Shown here in pieces: positions 1 to 7,308 of a stretch of DNA of 32,386 nucleotides (position 1 is the first letter of the stretch; each line of letters starts with the position of its first letter). The notes under the pieces are model-generated. The model saw nothing but the letters and a program-made list of their open reading frames with translations. It ran no database searches and was not told the origin of the DNA. Source of the DNA: an uncultured bacterium (GTDB lineage: Bacteria > Nitrospirota > Thermodesulfovibrionia > Thermodesulfovibrionales > Thermodesulfovibrionaceae); contig CALDSV010000076.1 of assembly GCA_937924475.1 (NCBI GenBank), positions 1 through 32,386 of the forward strand. The letters are read 5' to 3'. Made by a program: the position numbers and the translations under genes.

Positions 1-573
1 GAGAGAAAAGTAGGTATTGTATCCATTGGAACATCTACTGGAGGACCAAAGGCACTTCAGGAAATAATCCCGAAATTACCAAAGGATTTTCCTGTGCCTA
101 TTGTTATTGCTCAACACATGCCACCTAATTTTACTAAACCTTTTGCTGAAAGACTTGATCAACTAAGTCAGCTGTCTGTAAAAGAGGCAGAAGAAGGAGA
201 GTCCATAAAGCCCGGGATAGTTTATATTGCACCCGGTAGAGGACATATGAGGCTTAAAAGAAGAGGCATAGAGACACTTATTTCTGTTTCAGAAGACAGA
301 GAAGACTTTATATATCGTCCCAGCGTAGATGCCTTAATGTTATCTGTAGCAGATTGTTTCCCTGGTAGAAGTCTTGGAGTAATTTTAACGGGAATGGGTA
401 ATGATGGAGCAAAGGGATGTAAGAAGATAAAAGAAACAGGTGGTAGAGTATTTGCACAAAGTGAAGACAGTTGTGTAGTATATGGTATGCCGAAAGCAGT
501 TGTGGAGGCAGGCATAGCTGATAAAATAGTCCCTCTTGAAGAAATGGCAGGAGAGATTATAAACGCTGTATAA
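1..573 (+). CDS. cheB: CheB methylesterase, C-terminal catalytic domain (5' end outside window)
   Basis: This is the protein-glutamate methylesterase/deamidase domain that removes methyl groups from chemoreceptors during chemotactic adaptation in the cytoplasm. The frame is open from base 1, so the start and the expected N-terminal receiver domain lie upstream; 190 residues are visible. The serine-hydrolase triad is intact: Ser12 in GTSTGG, His39 in QHM and Asp135 in TGMGNDGA. Stop TAA at 571-573 is followed after 9 bases by an HDOD gene on the same strand, so the two are probably co-transcribed. The motif set is diagnostic of the family. Whether the missing N-terminus is a canonical receiver cannot be seen. 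Confidence 0.95.
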   Translation, partial: ERKVGIVSIGTSTGGPKALQEIIPKLPKDFPVPIVIAQHMPPNFTKPFAERLDQLSQLSVKEAEEGESIKPGIVYIAPGRGHMRLKRRGIETLISVSEDREDFIYRPSVDALMLSVADCFPGRSLGVILTGMGNDGAKGCKKIKETGGRVFAQSEDSCVVYGMPKAVVEAGIADKIVPLEEMAGEIINAV

Positions 574-582
574 GGAGTTGTA

Positions 583-1422
583 ATGGAAGAAAACATTATA
601 GAAAATATTATTTTAAAAACTGTAGATATTCCCACTCTTCCTCCTATTGCTATGAAAGTTATGAGTTTGATTCAAGATGATTTTGCTTCTTTGAGTACTT
701 TAGAAGATACTATATCTCGTGATCAAGGTTTTGTTACAAGATTATTAAGAATAGCTAATTCGCCTTTCTATGGTCAGGACAGAAAAATTGAAGATATCAA
801 ACAAGCCATAATGCTAATAGGTTTTGAAACTTTAAAATCCCTTATTTTAGCCACAGCTTTAAGAGATCTTCACAGAAAATTTGGAGCCTTTGAACAAAAA
901 CTTTGGGAACATAGTCTTGGAGTAGGTTTATGTTCAAGTCTTCTGGCTATGATAACTCAATTGGCTAAGCCAGCTGAAGCCTTAGTATGTGGACTTATTC
1001 ATGATGTGGGTAAAACTATAATGAATAACTCTATGCCTGAATTATACCCAAAAGTTTATGAAAAACTATACGAAGGCAATGGTACTATAAAAGATTTAGA
1101 AGATGAAAACTTTGGGTTTAATCATACAATCATTGGTTCTCTAATATCAAAAAAATGGAAGTTACCTGAGAAACTCGAAATGGTTATAACATATCATCAT
1201 ACTTATCCTTTTCCAGAATATGAAGATTTTGCCTATGCAGATATTGTCAATTTAGTAAGAGTAGCTGATCAAATTTGTAATAGCCTGGGAATAGGACTAA
1301 AACATCCATTAAACATTACAGTGGACTATCAAAGTTTAGATCTCTCAGAAGAGGCTTTTACTGAATTAGTTGGATTATTTAAGTTGCAGTTTGAAAAACA
1401 GAAAGACAGCCTTTTAAGCTAA
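583..1422 (+). CDS. HDOD-domain signalling protein (first of two paralogues)
   Basis: This 279-residue cytoplasmic protein is almost entirely one HDOD domain, a relative of HD phosphohydrolases found in signalling proteins. The family hallmark IANSPFYG is at about residues 57-64. The residues that bind metal in true HD enzymes look retained: His110 in WEHS, His140-Asp141 in IHDVGK, a later NH and HH pair, and Asp in RVADQ. Catalysis is therefore possible but unproven. No GYP motif is present, so it is not a canonical cyclic-di-GMP phosphodiesterase. GGAG lies a few bases before the ATG. Its position between cheB and the flagellar block suggests a role in motility signalling (inference). A second copy lies at 13148-13996. 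Confidence 0.9.
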   Translation: MEENIIENIILKTVDIPTLPPIAMKVMSLIQDDFASLSTLEDTISRDQGFVTRLLRIANSPFYGQDRKIEDIKQAIMLIGFETLKSLILATALRDLHRKFGAFEQKLWEHSLGVGLCSSLLAMITQLAKPAEALVCGLIHDVGKTIMNNSMPELYPKVYEKLYEGNGTIKDLEDENFGFNHTIIGSLISKKWKLPEKLEMVITYHHTYPFPEYEDFAYADIVNLVRVADQICNSLGIGLKHPLNITVDYQSLDLSEEAFTELVGLFKLQFEKQKDSLLS

Positions 1423-1425
1423 ACT

Positions 1426-1608
1426 ATGGCTGCAGAAGATAAAATAGATCCTTTAGGTCCGTATAGAGATATGAGACCTTTAAAGGAAGGAAATGTTTTT
1501 GCAAAAATTAAAATTAAGAGAAAATTTAAGAAAGAACAAGAATCAAAAGAAGAAAAGCTTTCCGAAGATAAAAATTCTCAAGATCACAAAGTAGATATCG
1601 AAGCTTAA
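1426..1608 (+). CDS. small charged protein of unknown function
   Basis: This 60-residue open frame begins 3 bases after the HDOD stop, with no clear ribosome-binding site, so translation may be coupled to the upstream gene. I do not recognise it. The N-terminal half contains KIDPLGPYRDMRPLKEG. The C-terminal half is rich in lysine and glutamate and probably disordered or helical. There is no signal peptide or membrane segment. It is the last gene before the sigma-54 promoter of the flagellar block. It could be a small flagellar or chemotaxis accessory protein, or a chance frame. The tight spacing and composition similar to neighbouring genes favour a real gene. Confidence 0.55.
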   Translation: MAAEDKIDPLGPYRDMRPLKEGNVFAKIKIKRKFKKEQESKEEKLSEDKNSQDHKVDIEA

Positions 1609-1629
1609 AGTCTTCCTATGTTAAAAAGA

Positions 1630-1644
1630 AGGAAAAATTTTCCT
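1630..1644. promoter_or_regulatory. 15-bp perfect dyad upstream of the sigma-54 promoter
   Basis: AGGAAAAATTTTCCT is a perfect inverted repeat around a central A. Its centre is about 70 bases upstream of the -24 GG at 1707-1708, a distance usual for activator (enhancer-binding protein) sites. The single-base centre makes an RNA hairpin unlikely and fits a dimer-bound DNA site better. This is inference; the sequence is AT-rich and simple, so chance is possible. Confidence 0.3.
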
Positions 1645-1705
1645 ACCTATTAAATTTTTCGTCTTTGTTTAAAAGAAGAGGCTAATAATTTTGCCTATTT
1701 AATTA

Positions 1706-1721
1706 TGGCATGAATGTTGCA
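1706..1721 (+). promoter_or_regulatory. sigma-54 (RpoN) -24/-12 promoter for the flagellar block
   Basis: TGGCATGAATGTTGCA matches the -24/-12 consensus TGGCAC-N5-TTGCA at all key bases. GG is at 1707-1708 and GC at 1719-1720, separated by exactly 10 bases. Transcription would begin near 1732, leaving a leader of about 26 bases before the flgF ATG at 1758. Sigma-54 control of rod and hook genes is common in bacteria with FlrC/FlgR-type activators. An activator gene is not visible in the window. Confidence 0.85.
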
Positions 1722-1757
1722 AATCCTATGGTTAGTTCTTCCATAGGAGGTGGATCT

Positions 1758-2477
1758 ATGTACAAGGGAATTTATATAGCAATGACAGGTATGACCATGA
1801 GAGAAATGGAGCTTTCCGCTGTATCTAATAATCTTGCCAATATAAATACTACGGGATATAAAAGGCAGAATTTTGCAAGCAAACTATACCCTCTTTTGTC
1901 AGGGAAACCTAAAGAACCAAAAGCTTTATATGATAATGCAAGACAACAAACTTATTTTGGAGCTCAATACATAGATTTATCCCAAGGAAATATTAGAAAA
2001 ACAGGAAATCCTCTTGATCTCGCAATTCAAGGAGAAGGTTTTTTTGCAGTTCAAAGGGGACAGAGAATTTTTTATACCAGAGATGGTTCTTTTACAAGAG
2101 ATAGTGAAAATTATCTGGTAAACCAGTCTGGTTTTAGAGTTCTTGATGAAAATAATAATCCCATTTTGATTGATGGTAATAAAATAGAAATAGGAAAAGA
2201 CGGGAATATTTATGTAGATGGAAATTTAGTTTCAAAAATTAAAGTTGTCAATCTTGAAGAAATAAGACATGTAGGGAATTCGCTTTACGAGGGAAAAGAA
2301 AAGCCAGAAGCCACAGGACAAATTCTTCAAGGATGGATTGAAAGTTCCAATGTAAATCCAATGAATGAATTGGTACAAATGATCCAGGCAATAAGAAATT
2401 TTGAATATGCCCAGAGAATTACTATTAATTTTGATCAGCTTGCTCAAAGAGCAGTAAGTGAAATAGCCAGAATATAA
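1758..2477 (+). CDS. flgF: flagellar proximal rod protein FlgF
   Basis: FlgF is part of the rod that crosses the periplasm inside the flagellar basal body. The N-terminal rod signature is clear (SNNLANINTTGYKRQ, about residues 25-39), as are the FlgF/FlgG core (DLAIQGEGFFAVQ) and the C-terminal SNVNPMNELVQMI segment. I start it at ATG 1758, giving 239 residues, because AGGAGGT lies at 1745-1751. An in-frame ATG at 1710 falls inside the sigma-54 promoter and ahead of the predicted transcription start, so it should not be used. flgG follows 11 bases after the stop. It could be called a FlgG-like rod protein, but its order directly before a bona fide FlgG supports FlgF. Confidence 0.92.
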   Translation: MYKGIYIAMTGMTMREMELSAVSNNLANINTTGYKRQNFASKLYPLLSGKPKEPKALYDNARQQTYFGAQYIDLSQGNIRKTGNPLDLAIQGEGFFAVQRGQRIFYTRDGSFTRDSENYLVNQSGFRVLDENNNPILIDGNKIEIGKDGNIYVDGNLVSKIKVVNLEEIRHVGNSLYEGKEKPEATGQILQGWIESSNVNPMNELVQMIQAIRNFEYAQRITINFDQLAQRAVSEIARI

Positions 2478-2488
2478 GGAGGTAAAGT

Positions 2489-3277
2489 ATGTTAAGGTCT
2501 CTATTTACAGCAGCCACAGGAATGTATGCCCAACAACTTAATGTAGATGTAATTTCCCATAATCTGGCAAATGTTAATACAACTGGTTTTAAAAAAAGTA
2601 GGGCAGAATTTCAGGATTTGATTTATCAAACGATGATTCAACCTGGAGCTCCTTCAGATGACGGAACTCAGTATCCTTCAGGAATTCAAGTAGGCCTTGG
2701 TGTAAGACCTGTGGCAGTGGCTAAGTTTTTTACTCCCGGAGATCTCATTAATACAGGAAATAATCTGGATTTAGCTATTGATGGAGAAGGTTTCTTTCAG
2801 GTAACCCTTCCTGATGGTACCATTGCCTATACAAGAGCTGGTAATTTCCGATTGGATAGAGATGGAAGAATTGTTACAAATGATGGATATCCTCTTGAAC
2901 CTGGAATAACAGTTCCAGCTGATGCCACAGGTATTACCGTTGGAGGAGATGGTAGAGTAACAGTTACTCAGCCAGGTACTGTAGCTCCTGTTGAAATTGG
3001 AACAATTGAGCTTGCGAGATTTATAAATCCGGGGGGATTAAAAGCAATAGGGAAGAATCTTTTTCTTGAAACAGATGCCTCTGGAGCTCCTACCACTGGT
3101 GCACCAGGAACAGAGGGAAGAGGCACGATTGTTCAAGGATTCCTTGAGATGTCTAATGTAAATATAGTAGAGGAGTTAGCTAATTTAATAATTGCTCAAA
3201 GAGCCTTTGATATTAATTCCAAAGCTGTACAAACTTCTGATGAAATGTTGCAAACAGTCTCTGCTATCAAGAGGTAA
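2489..3277 (+). CDS. flgG: flagellar distal rod protein FlgG
   Basis: FlgG forms the distal rod that joins the hook. At 262 residues it has the usual length. The N-terminus [16 protein letters not shown], the motif [14 protein letters not shown] at about residues 23-36, the [13 protein letters not shown] core and the C-terminal [13 protein letters not shown] helix are all canonical. AAGGAGGT lies just before the ATG. It is closely related to the preceding FlgF, as expected of two rod proteins derived from duplication. It is followed after 3 bases by flgA in the same operon. Confidence 0.97.
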   Translation: MLRSLFTAATGMYAQQLNVDVISHNLANVNTTGFKKSRAEFQDLIYQTMIQPGAPSDDGTQYPSGIQVGLGVRPVAVAKFFTPGDLINTGNNLDLAIDGEGFFQVTLPDGTIAYTRAGNFRLDRDGRIVTNDGYPLEPGITVPADATGITVGGDGRVTVTQPGTVAPVEIGTIELARFINPGGLKAIGKNLFLETDASGAPTTGAPGTEGRGTIVQGFLEMSNVNIVEELANLIIAQRAFDINSKAVQTSDEMLQTVSAIKR

Positions 3278-3280
3278 TAA

Positions 3281-3949
3281 ATGAGAATTGTTATGCTAAA
3301 GATTTTACTTTTAATTTCAATTATTGCATCAAATCTCTATGCTTTTGATGAAAATCTTATAAAATTTTACATAAAAGAGGAAATAGAAAAATCGCTTATA
3401 AAAAAAGAGGTAATCATAAAGGAAGTTAAATTCATAGGGTTTTCACCAACTGAGAGCTGTATTCCTCAGGGCTTAAAAATAAGAGAAATAAAGAGACCAA
3501 GTTCCATTGAATTTACTTTTCACTGTGGAAACACTCAATACAGAGCAATCGCTAACTATGAGATACTTTTAACTGTATACGTGTCTCAGAGAAATTTAAA
3601 AAGAGGTGATGTAATTACTCAAGAAGATATCATAGAGATTAAAAAGCCCGCCAGTAGAGTGCCTTCGGGAGCAATTTTAAATAGAGAAGAATTGATCGGA
3701 AGGGTGATAAAGAGAAGCATCTGTCAAGGATTAATTTTAAAAGAAGATCATATTTATAGCGGAATTCCTGTAAAGAAAGGGAGCTTAGTAAATATATTTA
3801 TTAATGTTGGTAAAGTCACAATAATGACAGAGGGTGTTCTTAAATCTGACGGCATTTTAGGACAAATTGTAAAAGCCCAATGTCTTCAAACTGGCAAGGA
3901 AATTGCTGGAGAACTTATAGACATAAATAAAGTGAGGGTGCTGCTATGA
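3281..3949 (+). CDS. flgA: flagellar P-ring assembly chaperone FlgA
   Basis: FlgA is a periplasmic chaperone that assists polymerisation of FlgI into the P ring. The 222-residue precursor begins with a hydrophobic segment ending near SNLYA-F (about residue 21), a Sec signal peptide. A SAF-type domain covers about residues 105-165 (RNLKRGDVI through the GRVIKRSICQG segment), followed by the FlgA C-terminal domain. Its last four bases (ATGA) overlap the start of flgH. Weak overall conservation is normal for the family. The SAF domain, signal peptide and position between flgG and flgH support the call. MRIV versus an internal Met at codon 5 as start is uncertain. Confidence 0.88.
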   Translation: MRIVMLKILLLISIIASNLYAFDENLIKFYIKEEIEKSLIKKEVIIKEVKFIGFSPTESCIPQGLKIREIKRPSSIEFTFHCGNTQYRAIANYEILLTVYVSQRNLKRGDVITQEDIIEIKKPASRVPSGAILNREELIGRVIKRSICQGLILKEDHIYSGIPVKKGSLVNIFINVGKVTIMTEGVLKSDGILGQIVKAQCLQTGKEIAGELIDINKVRVLL

Positions 3950-4668
3950 GAGGAATTAAAATTCTTATTTTAAGTCTTATAACTTTTCTGGGTTATGCCT
4001 GTTCTGAACTTAAAGAAGTCAGAGACATTAAAAATGCTGGAATGCCACCTAAATATTATCCAGAAGAGTCTCAACAAATCGCAGCATCAGAAGGCTCTCT
4101 TTGGAGAGGCAAAGCTTCCCTTTTCGAGGATAAAAAGGCACGCCGCATTAATGACCTTGTAACAATAATAATTAACGAAACAACCTCTGCTCAGAAAAAA
4201 GCCTCTACCTCTTCTTCCAGAGACTCATCAACAAATTATGGTCTTGATACATTTTTTGGTATGAATAATGACTTCAATATTCAAAACCTCCCCCTTATTA
4301 ATGGATTTTACAAGGCAGGAAATGTATTCTCTCCTTCTGTGAAAGGTACTGCTAAAAGTGATTTTAAGGGTGATGGTGACACGCAGAGAACTGGTAGAAT
4401 TACAGGCACCATAACAGCTAAGGTTGTAGAGGTTCTTCCTAATGGTAATCTTGTTATTGAATCAAGAAAAGAAATTTTTGTAAACAATGAAAAAGAAATA
4501 CTGGTTTTAAGAGGCATCATAAGACCTGATGATATATCTCAAAACAATACGATTCTTAGCCAGTATGTGGCTGATGCTCAAATATTTCTTGTGGGTGAAG
4601 GCACTCTTGGTGACAAACAATCGCAAGGATGGCTTGTAAGATTTCTTGATAAAATTTGGCCCTTCTGA
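3946..4668 (+). CDS. flgH: flagellar L-ring lipoprotein FlgH
   Basis: FlgH builds the outer-membrane L ring, so its presence indicates a Gram-negative envelope. The 240-residue precursor starts with a hydrophobic stretch ending in LGYAC, with Cys19 as the likely lipidation site; Gly rather than Leu at -3 makes this lipobox imperfect. Downstream are the family segments SLWRGKASLFEDKKARRINDL, INETTSA, the conserved TGRITGTITAKVVEVLPNGN region and IIRPDDIS. Its start overlaps the flgA stop by four bases, indicating translational coupling, and flgI begins 11 bases after its stop. Confidence 0.95.
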   Translation: MRGIKILILSLITFLGYACSELKEVRDIKNAGMPPKYYPEESQQIAASEGSLWRGKASLFEDKKARRINDLVTIIINETTSAQKKASTSSSRDSSTNYGLDTFFGMNNDFNIQNLPLINGFYKAGNVFSPSVKGTAKSDFKGDGDTQRTGRITGTITAKVVEVLPNGNLVIESRKEIFVNNEKEILVLRGIIRPDDISQNNTILSQYVADAQIFLVGEGTLGDKQSQGWLVRFLDKIWPF

Positions 4669-4679
4669 GGGAGGTTTAA

Positions 4680-5777
4680 ATGAAGAGATTGACAATAGTT
4701 TTAACTCTAATCTTTCTTTTATTAAGCACTGCCTATGCTGAGAGAATAAAAGATATAGCTAATTGGGCAGGAATAAGAGAAAATCAACTTATTGGTTATG
4801 GACTTGTTGTAGGCTTAAATGGAACAGGGGATAAAGATGGGACATATCTTTATCAACCTATAGCCAACATGCTAAGCAGGATGGGAATTACTGTTAATGT
4901 TAGAGATCTTAAAGGAAAGGTAAAAAATGTTGCCGCAGTAATGGTTACTGCAAAGCTTCCCACTAATGTAAAACCAGGTACCAAATTAGATGTGCAAGTA
5001 TCTTCCATTGGAGATGCTAAATCCCTTCAAGGTGGTACTTTACTTCTTACACCTCTTATGGGACCAGATGGTGAGGTATATGCTTTAGCCCAAGGACCTG
5101 TCTCTGTAGGGGGGTTTATTGCAGCAGGAAGAGCTGCTCAAACAGTGAAAAATCACCAAAATGTTGGCTATATCCCTGAAGGTGCCTTGGTGGAAAAAAC
5201 AGTACCAGTTAATCTTGCTAATAAGGAAGAATTGCAACTTCTTTTAAGTTATCCTGATATAACTACAGCTAAAAATATTGCTGTAGGGATAAATGAGAAA
5301 TTCAAAGTAAATATTGCAAGAGCTATAGATCCCTCCAGTGTATCTGTTCTTGTTCCCTCATCTTTTAGAGGAAATATAATTGATTTTATGTCAGAAATTG
5401 AAAATATTGATGTCACAACTGATGTGCCTGCAAAAGTTGTAATAAATGAGAGAACGGGTACTGTTGTCATAGGCTCTAATGTAAAAATACTTCCTACAGC
5501 ATTGGCTCATGGTGGATTAACTATCACAATTAAAGAGACTCCAGAGGTAAGTCAGCCCTTGCCATTAGCTCCCAGGGGAGCTACCACTGAAGTAGTTCCA
5601 AGAACTGAAGTGAAAGCAGAGGAAAAACAAGCCTCTTTAACAGAAGTTAAAGGTTCTACAGTGGGAGAATTAATAAAGGCTCTTAATGCCTTAGGAGTAA
5701 CCCCAAAGGACTTAATCTCAATTCTCCAAGCATTAAAGACATCAGGTGCCCTAAAAGCGGAATTAATAATAATGTGA
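4680..5777 (+). CDS. flgI: flagellar P-ring protein FlgI
   Basis: FlgI forms the periplasmic P ring around the rod. The 365-residue precursor has a clear signal peptide ending at TAYA (about residue 20). The mature N-terminus has ERIKDIANWAGIRENQLIGY, followed by GLVVGLNGTGD, both hallmarks of the family. Other conserved blocks include KNVAAVMVTAKLP, VQVSSIGDAKSL and VVINERTGTVVIG. GGGAGGT precedes the ATG. A charged linker near residues 285-320 separates the body from the conserved C-terminal TVGELIKALNALG segment. Its chaperone FlgA is two genes upstream. Confidence 0.97.
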   Translation: MKRLTIVLTLIFLLLSTAYAERIKDIANWAGIRENQLIGYGLVVGLNGTGDKDGTYLYQPIANMLSRMGITVNVRDLKGKVKNVAAVMVTAKLPTNVKPGTKLDVQVSSIGDAKSLQGGTLLLTPLMGPDGEVYALAQGPVSVGGFIAAGRAAQTVKNHQNVGYIPEGALVEKTVPVNLANKEELQLLLSYPDITTAKNIAVGINEKFKVNIARAIDPSSVSVLVPSSFRGNIIDFMSEIENIDVTTDVPAKVVINERTGTVVIGSNVKILPTALAHGGLTITIKETPEVSQPLPLAPRGATTEVVPRTEVKAEEKQASLTEVKGSTVGELIKALNALGVTPKDLISILQALKTSGALKAELIIM

Positions 5778-5784
5778 GGGAAAG

Positions 5785-6552
5785 ATGATATCAAAAATAT
5801 CCTATCAAAATCATTTGGAAGTAGAATCTATAACCCATAAAAAGGAAATTTCCAAGAAGGTTGAAACACTTTTCTTAACTGAAATGTTGAAGGTAATGCT
5901 GAAAGAAACATCCTTTTCCCAGGATAGAAGTATTTCAACTTATATGAGTGTTTTAATACCTGAGATAGCCAATATGATGGCTGAAAGAGAAATTGGTATA
6001 GGAAAATTTTTAGTAGAAAATCCTAATTTTATGAGCCTTATTTCAAAAAATGAAAAAATAGAGTTAAAACCAATTCCTGAAAACTCAGATTCTCCAAAAA
6101 AGGAAATGGAATCAGAACTAAGGGAAGAGAAATTTTCTAAACCAACTGAATTATCTCTTCCAGTAAAGGGAGAAATAACATCAAGATTTGGCTTTCGAAT
6201 TGATCCCCTTGATGGCAAAAGGCGTCATCATAATGGCATTGATATAGCTGTTCCAGAAGGTACAAATATTAAACCTATTTTATCTGGTAAGGTTGTATAT
6301 TCAGGATATTCAAAGGGATATGGTAATTGTGTAATTATAGAGCATGAAGGAGGAATTCAAACAATTTATGCCCATAATTCAAAAAATTTTGTAAAAGTGG
6401 GAGACACGGTTACTCCTCAGACAGTGATTGCTTTATCTGGTTCAACAGGAAGGACAACAGGTCCTCATCTTCATTTTGAGATAAGAAAGAAGGGCAAAGC
6501 TTTAGACCCTATGATTGTGTTAAATAATTACCAAAAATCGACGATTTCTTAA
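5785..6552 (+). CDS. flgJ: FlgJ-type rod-cap protein fused to an M23 (LytM) peptidase
   Basis: Residues about 20-75 (VETLFLTEMLKVMLKET through MMAEREIGIG) match the FlgJ rod-capping domain. After a charged linker (about 90-120), residues about 125-245 form an M23 metallopeptidase. Its zinc ligands are visible as His149 and Asp153 in HNGIDIA and His230 in HLH, with His197 in IYAH and His228 as catalytic candidates. The protein would cut peptide cross-links in peptidoglycan to let the rod through. This differs from enterobacterial FlgJ, whose enzyme half is a glucosaminidase. No signal peptide is seen, as expected for export by the flagellar machine. GAGGGAAAG precedes the ATG. Gene order flgI-flgJ-flgM supports the call. 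Confidence 0.9.
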   Translation: MISKISYQNHLEVESITHKKEISKKVETLFLTEMLKVMLKETSFSQDRSISTYMSVLIPEIANMMAEREIGIGKFLVENPNFMSLISKNEKIELKPIPENSDSPKKEMESELREEKFSKPTELSLPVKGEITSRFGFRIDPLDGKRRHHNGIDIAVPEGTNIKPILSGKVVYSGYSKGYGNCVIIEHEGGIQTIYAHNSKNFVKVGDTVTPQTVIALSGSTGRTTGPHLHFEIRKKGKALDPMIVLNNYQKSTIS

Positions 6553-6575
6553 AAAAAGCAAAAAGGAGGTTTTTT

Positions 6576-6875
6576 ATGATTGGTGGACCTATAAGAATAG
6601 AGGGCATTACACCTAACACAGGCATGATGCCTGAAAAAACTCAAGGCAAAGCTTCTGAAAGAGGTGAAGAGGTTTTAACAAAAGATCAGGTAACTGTCTC
6701 CGAAACAGCAAAACAGATCTCAAGACTTATGGTAGAGGTAAGTAATATACCCGACATAAGAACTGATAAGGTAGAAGAATTAAAGAATGCCATCAATTCA
6801 GGCACATATGAAGTTAAAGGAAGTGAAGTAGCTGGAAAGATTCTTAAGGAGGCTTTAATTGACAAGCTTGCATAA
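6576..6875 (+). CDS. flgM: anti-sigma-28 factor FlgM
   Basis: FlgM binds and inhibits sigma-28 (FliA) until the hook-basal body is complete and FlgM is exported through it. The 99-residue protein has the typical pattern: a disordered, Gly/Pro-containing N-terminus and a C-terminal sigma-binding half. That half carries VTVSETAKQISRL, the IRTDKVEELKNAI helix and GTYEVKGSEVAGKI (about residues 45-92). AAGGAGG lies before the ATG. The 3' end overlaps the probable flgN start by 17 bases. Its placement between early (rod/ring) and late (flgK, flgL) genes is common. Confidence 0.93.
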   Translation: MIGGPIRIEGITPNTGMMPEKTQGKASERGEEVLTKDQVTVSETAKQISRLMVEVSNIPDIRTDKVEELKNAINSGTYEVKGSEVAGKILKEALIDKLA

Positions 6876-7308
6876 AGATGTTGCAAACATTTTGCAGGAA
6901 GAGAAGAAACTATTGAAAGAACTTTATTCCTTGGTTTCAAAGGAAAGAGATGCTATTGTTTCTTTGGATTCCAAAGGACTGGAGGAAATTTTAAGAGAAA
7001 AGGAATCTTTATTAGTGAAAATTTCTCTTTGGGAAAAGGAGAGAGAAAAGATTTTGAAAAAAGAAGGATTAGAGGGTAAAACCTTATCAGAAGTCATTAA
7101 AATTTTTTCTATTGACGGGCAAAAGGAAGAAATTGAAATGCTTAAAGAAACATATAGAACCATGAAATCTCTACTTTCTGCTATAGAAGAGATTCAAAAA
7201 ATTAACGGGCAGCTCATTGATCATTCTTTAATTCATATTGGAAGAGCACTAAAATTTTTTGAAAGTTTTGGTATAAAACCTAAGCATAGCCTTTCTATGG
7301 AGGCATAA
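6859..7308 (+). CDS. flgN: FlgN-like export chaperone
   Basis: This 149-residue protein is mainly charged alpha helix (long Lys/Glu/Leu coiled coil from about residue 5 to 110), typical of FlgN, the chaperone for hook-filament junction proteins FlgK and FlgL. Its position directly before flgK supports this. I choose TTG at 6859 because AAGGAGG sits at 6847-6853, five bases upstream. It therefore starts inside flgM with a 17-base overlap. A second TTG at 6868 is further from that site. FlgN sequences are poorly conserved, so the call relies on length, helical character and context. Confidence 0.8.
   Translation: MTSLHKDVANILQEEKKLLKELYSLVSKERDAIVSLDSKGLEEILREKESLLVKISLWEKEREKILKKEGLEGKTLSEVIKIFSIDGQKEEIEMLKETYRTMKSLLSAIEEIQKINGQLIDHSLIHIGRALKFFESFGIKPKHSLSMEA

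Noticed and set aside
222-635. 137-codon minus-strand frame opposite cheB
   Set aside because: It lies wholly over cheB and the start of the HDOD gene, whose motifs are clear, and its sequence is not protein-like.
6535-6547. AAATCG-A-CGATTT dyad at the end of flgJ, considered as a terminator or operator
   Set aside because: The one-base centre cannot form a useful RNA hairpin, no T-run follows in the right place, and it lies within coding sequence.
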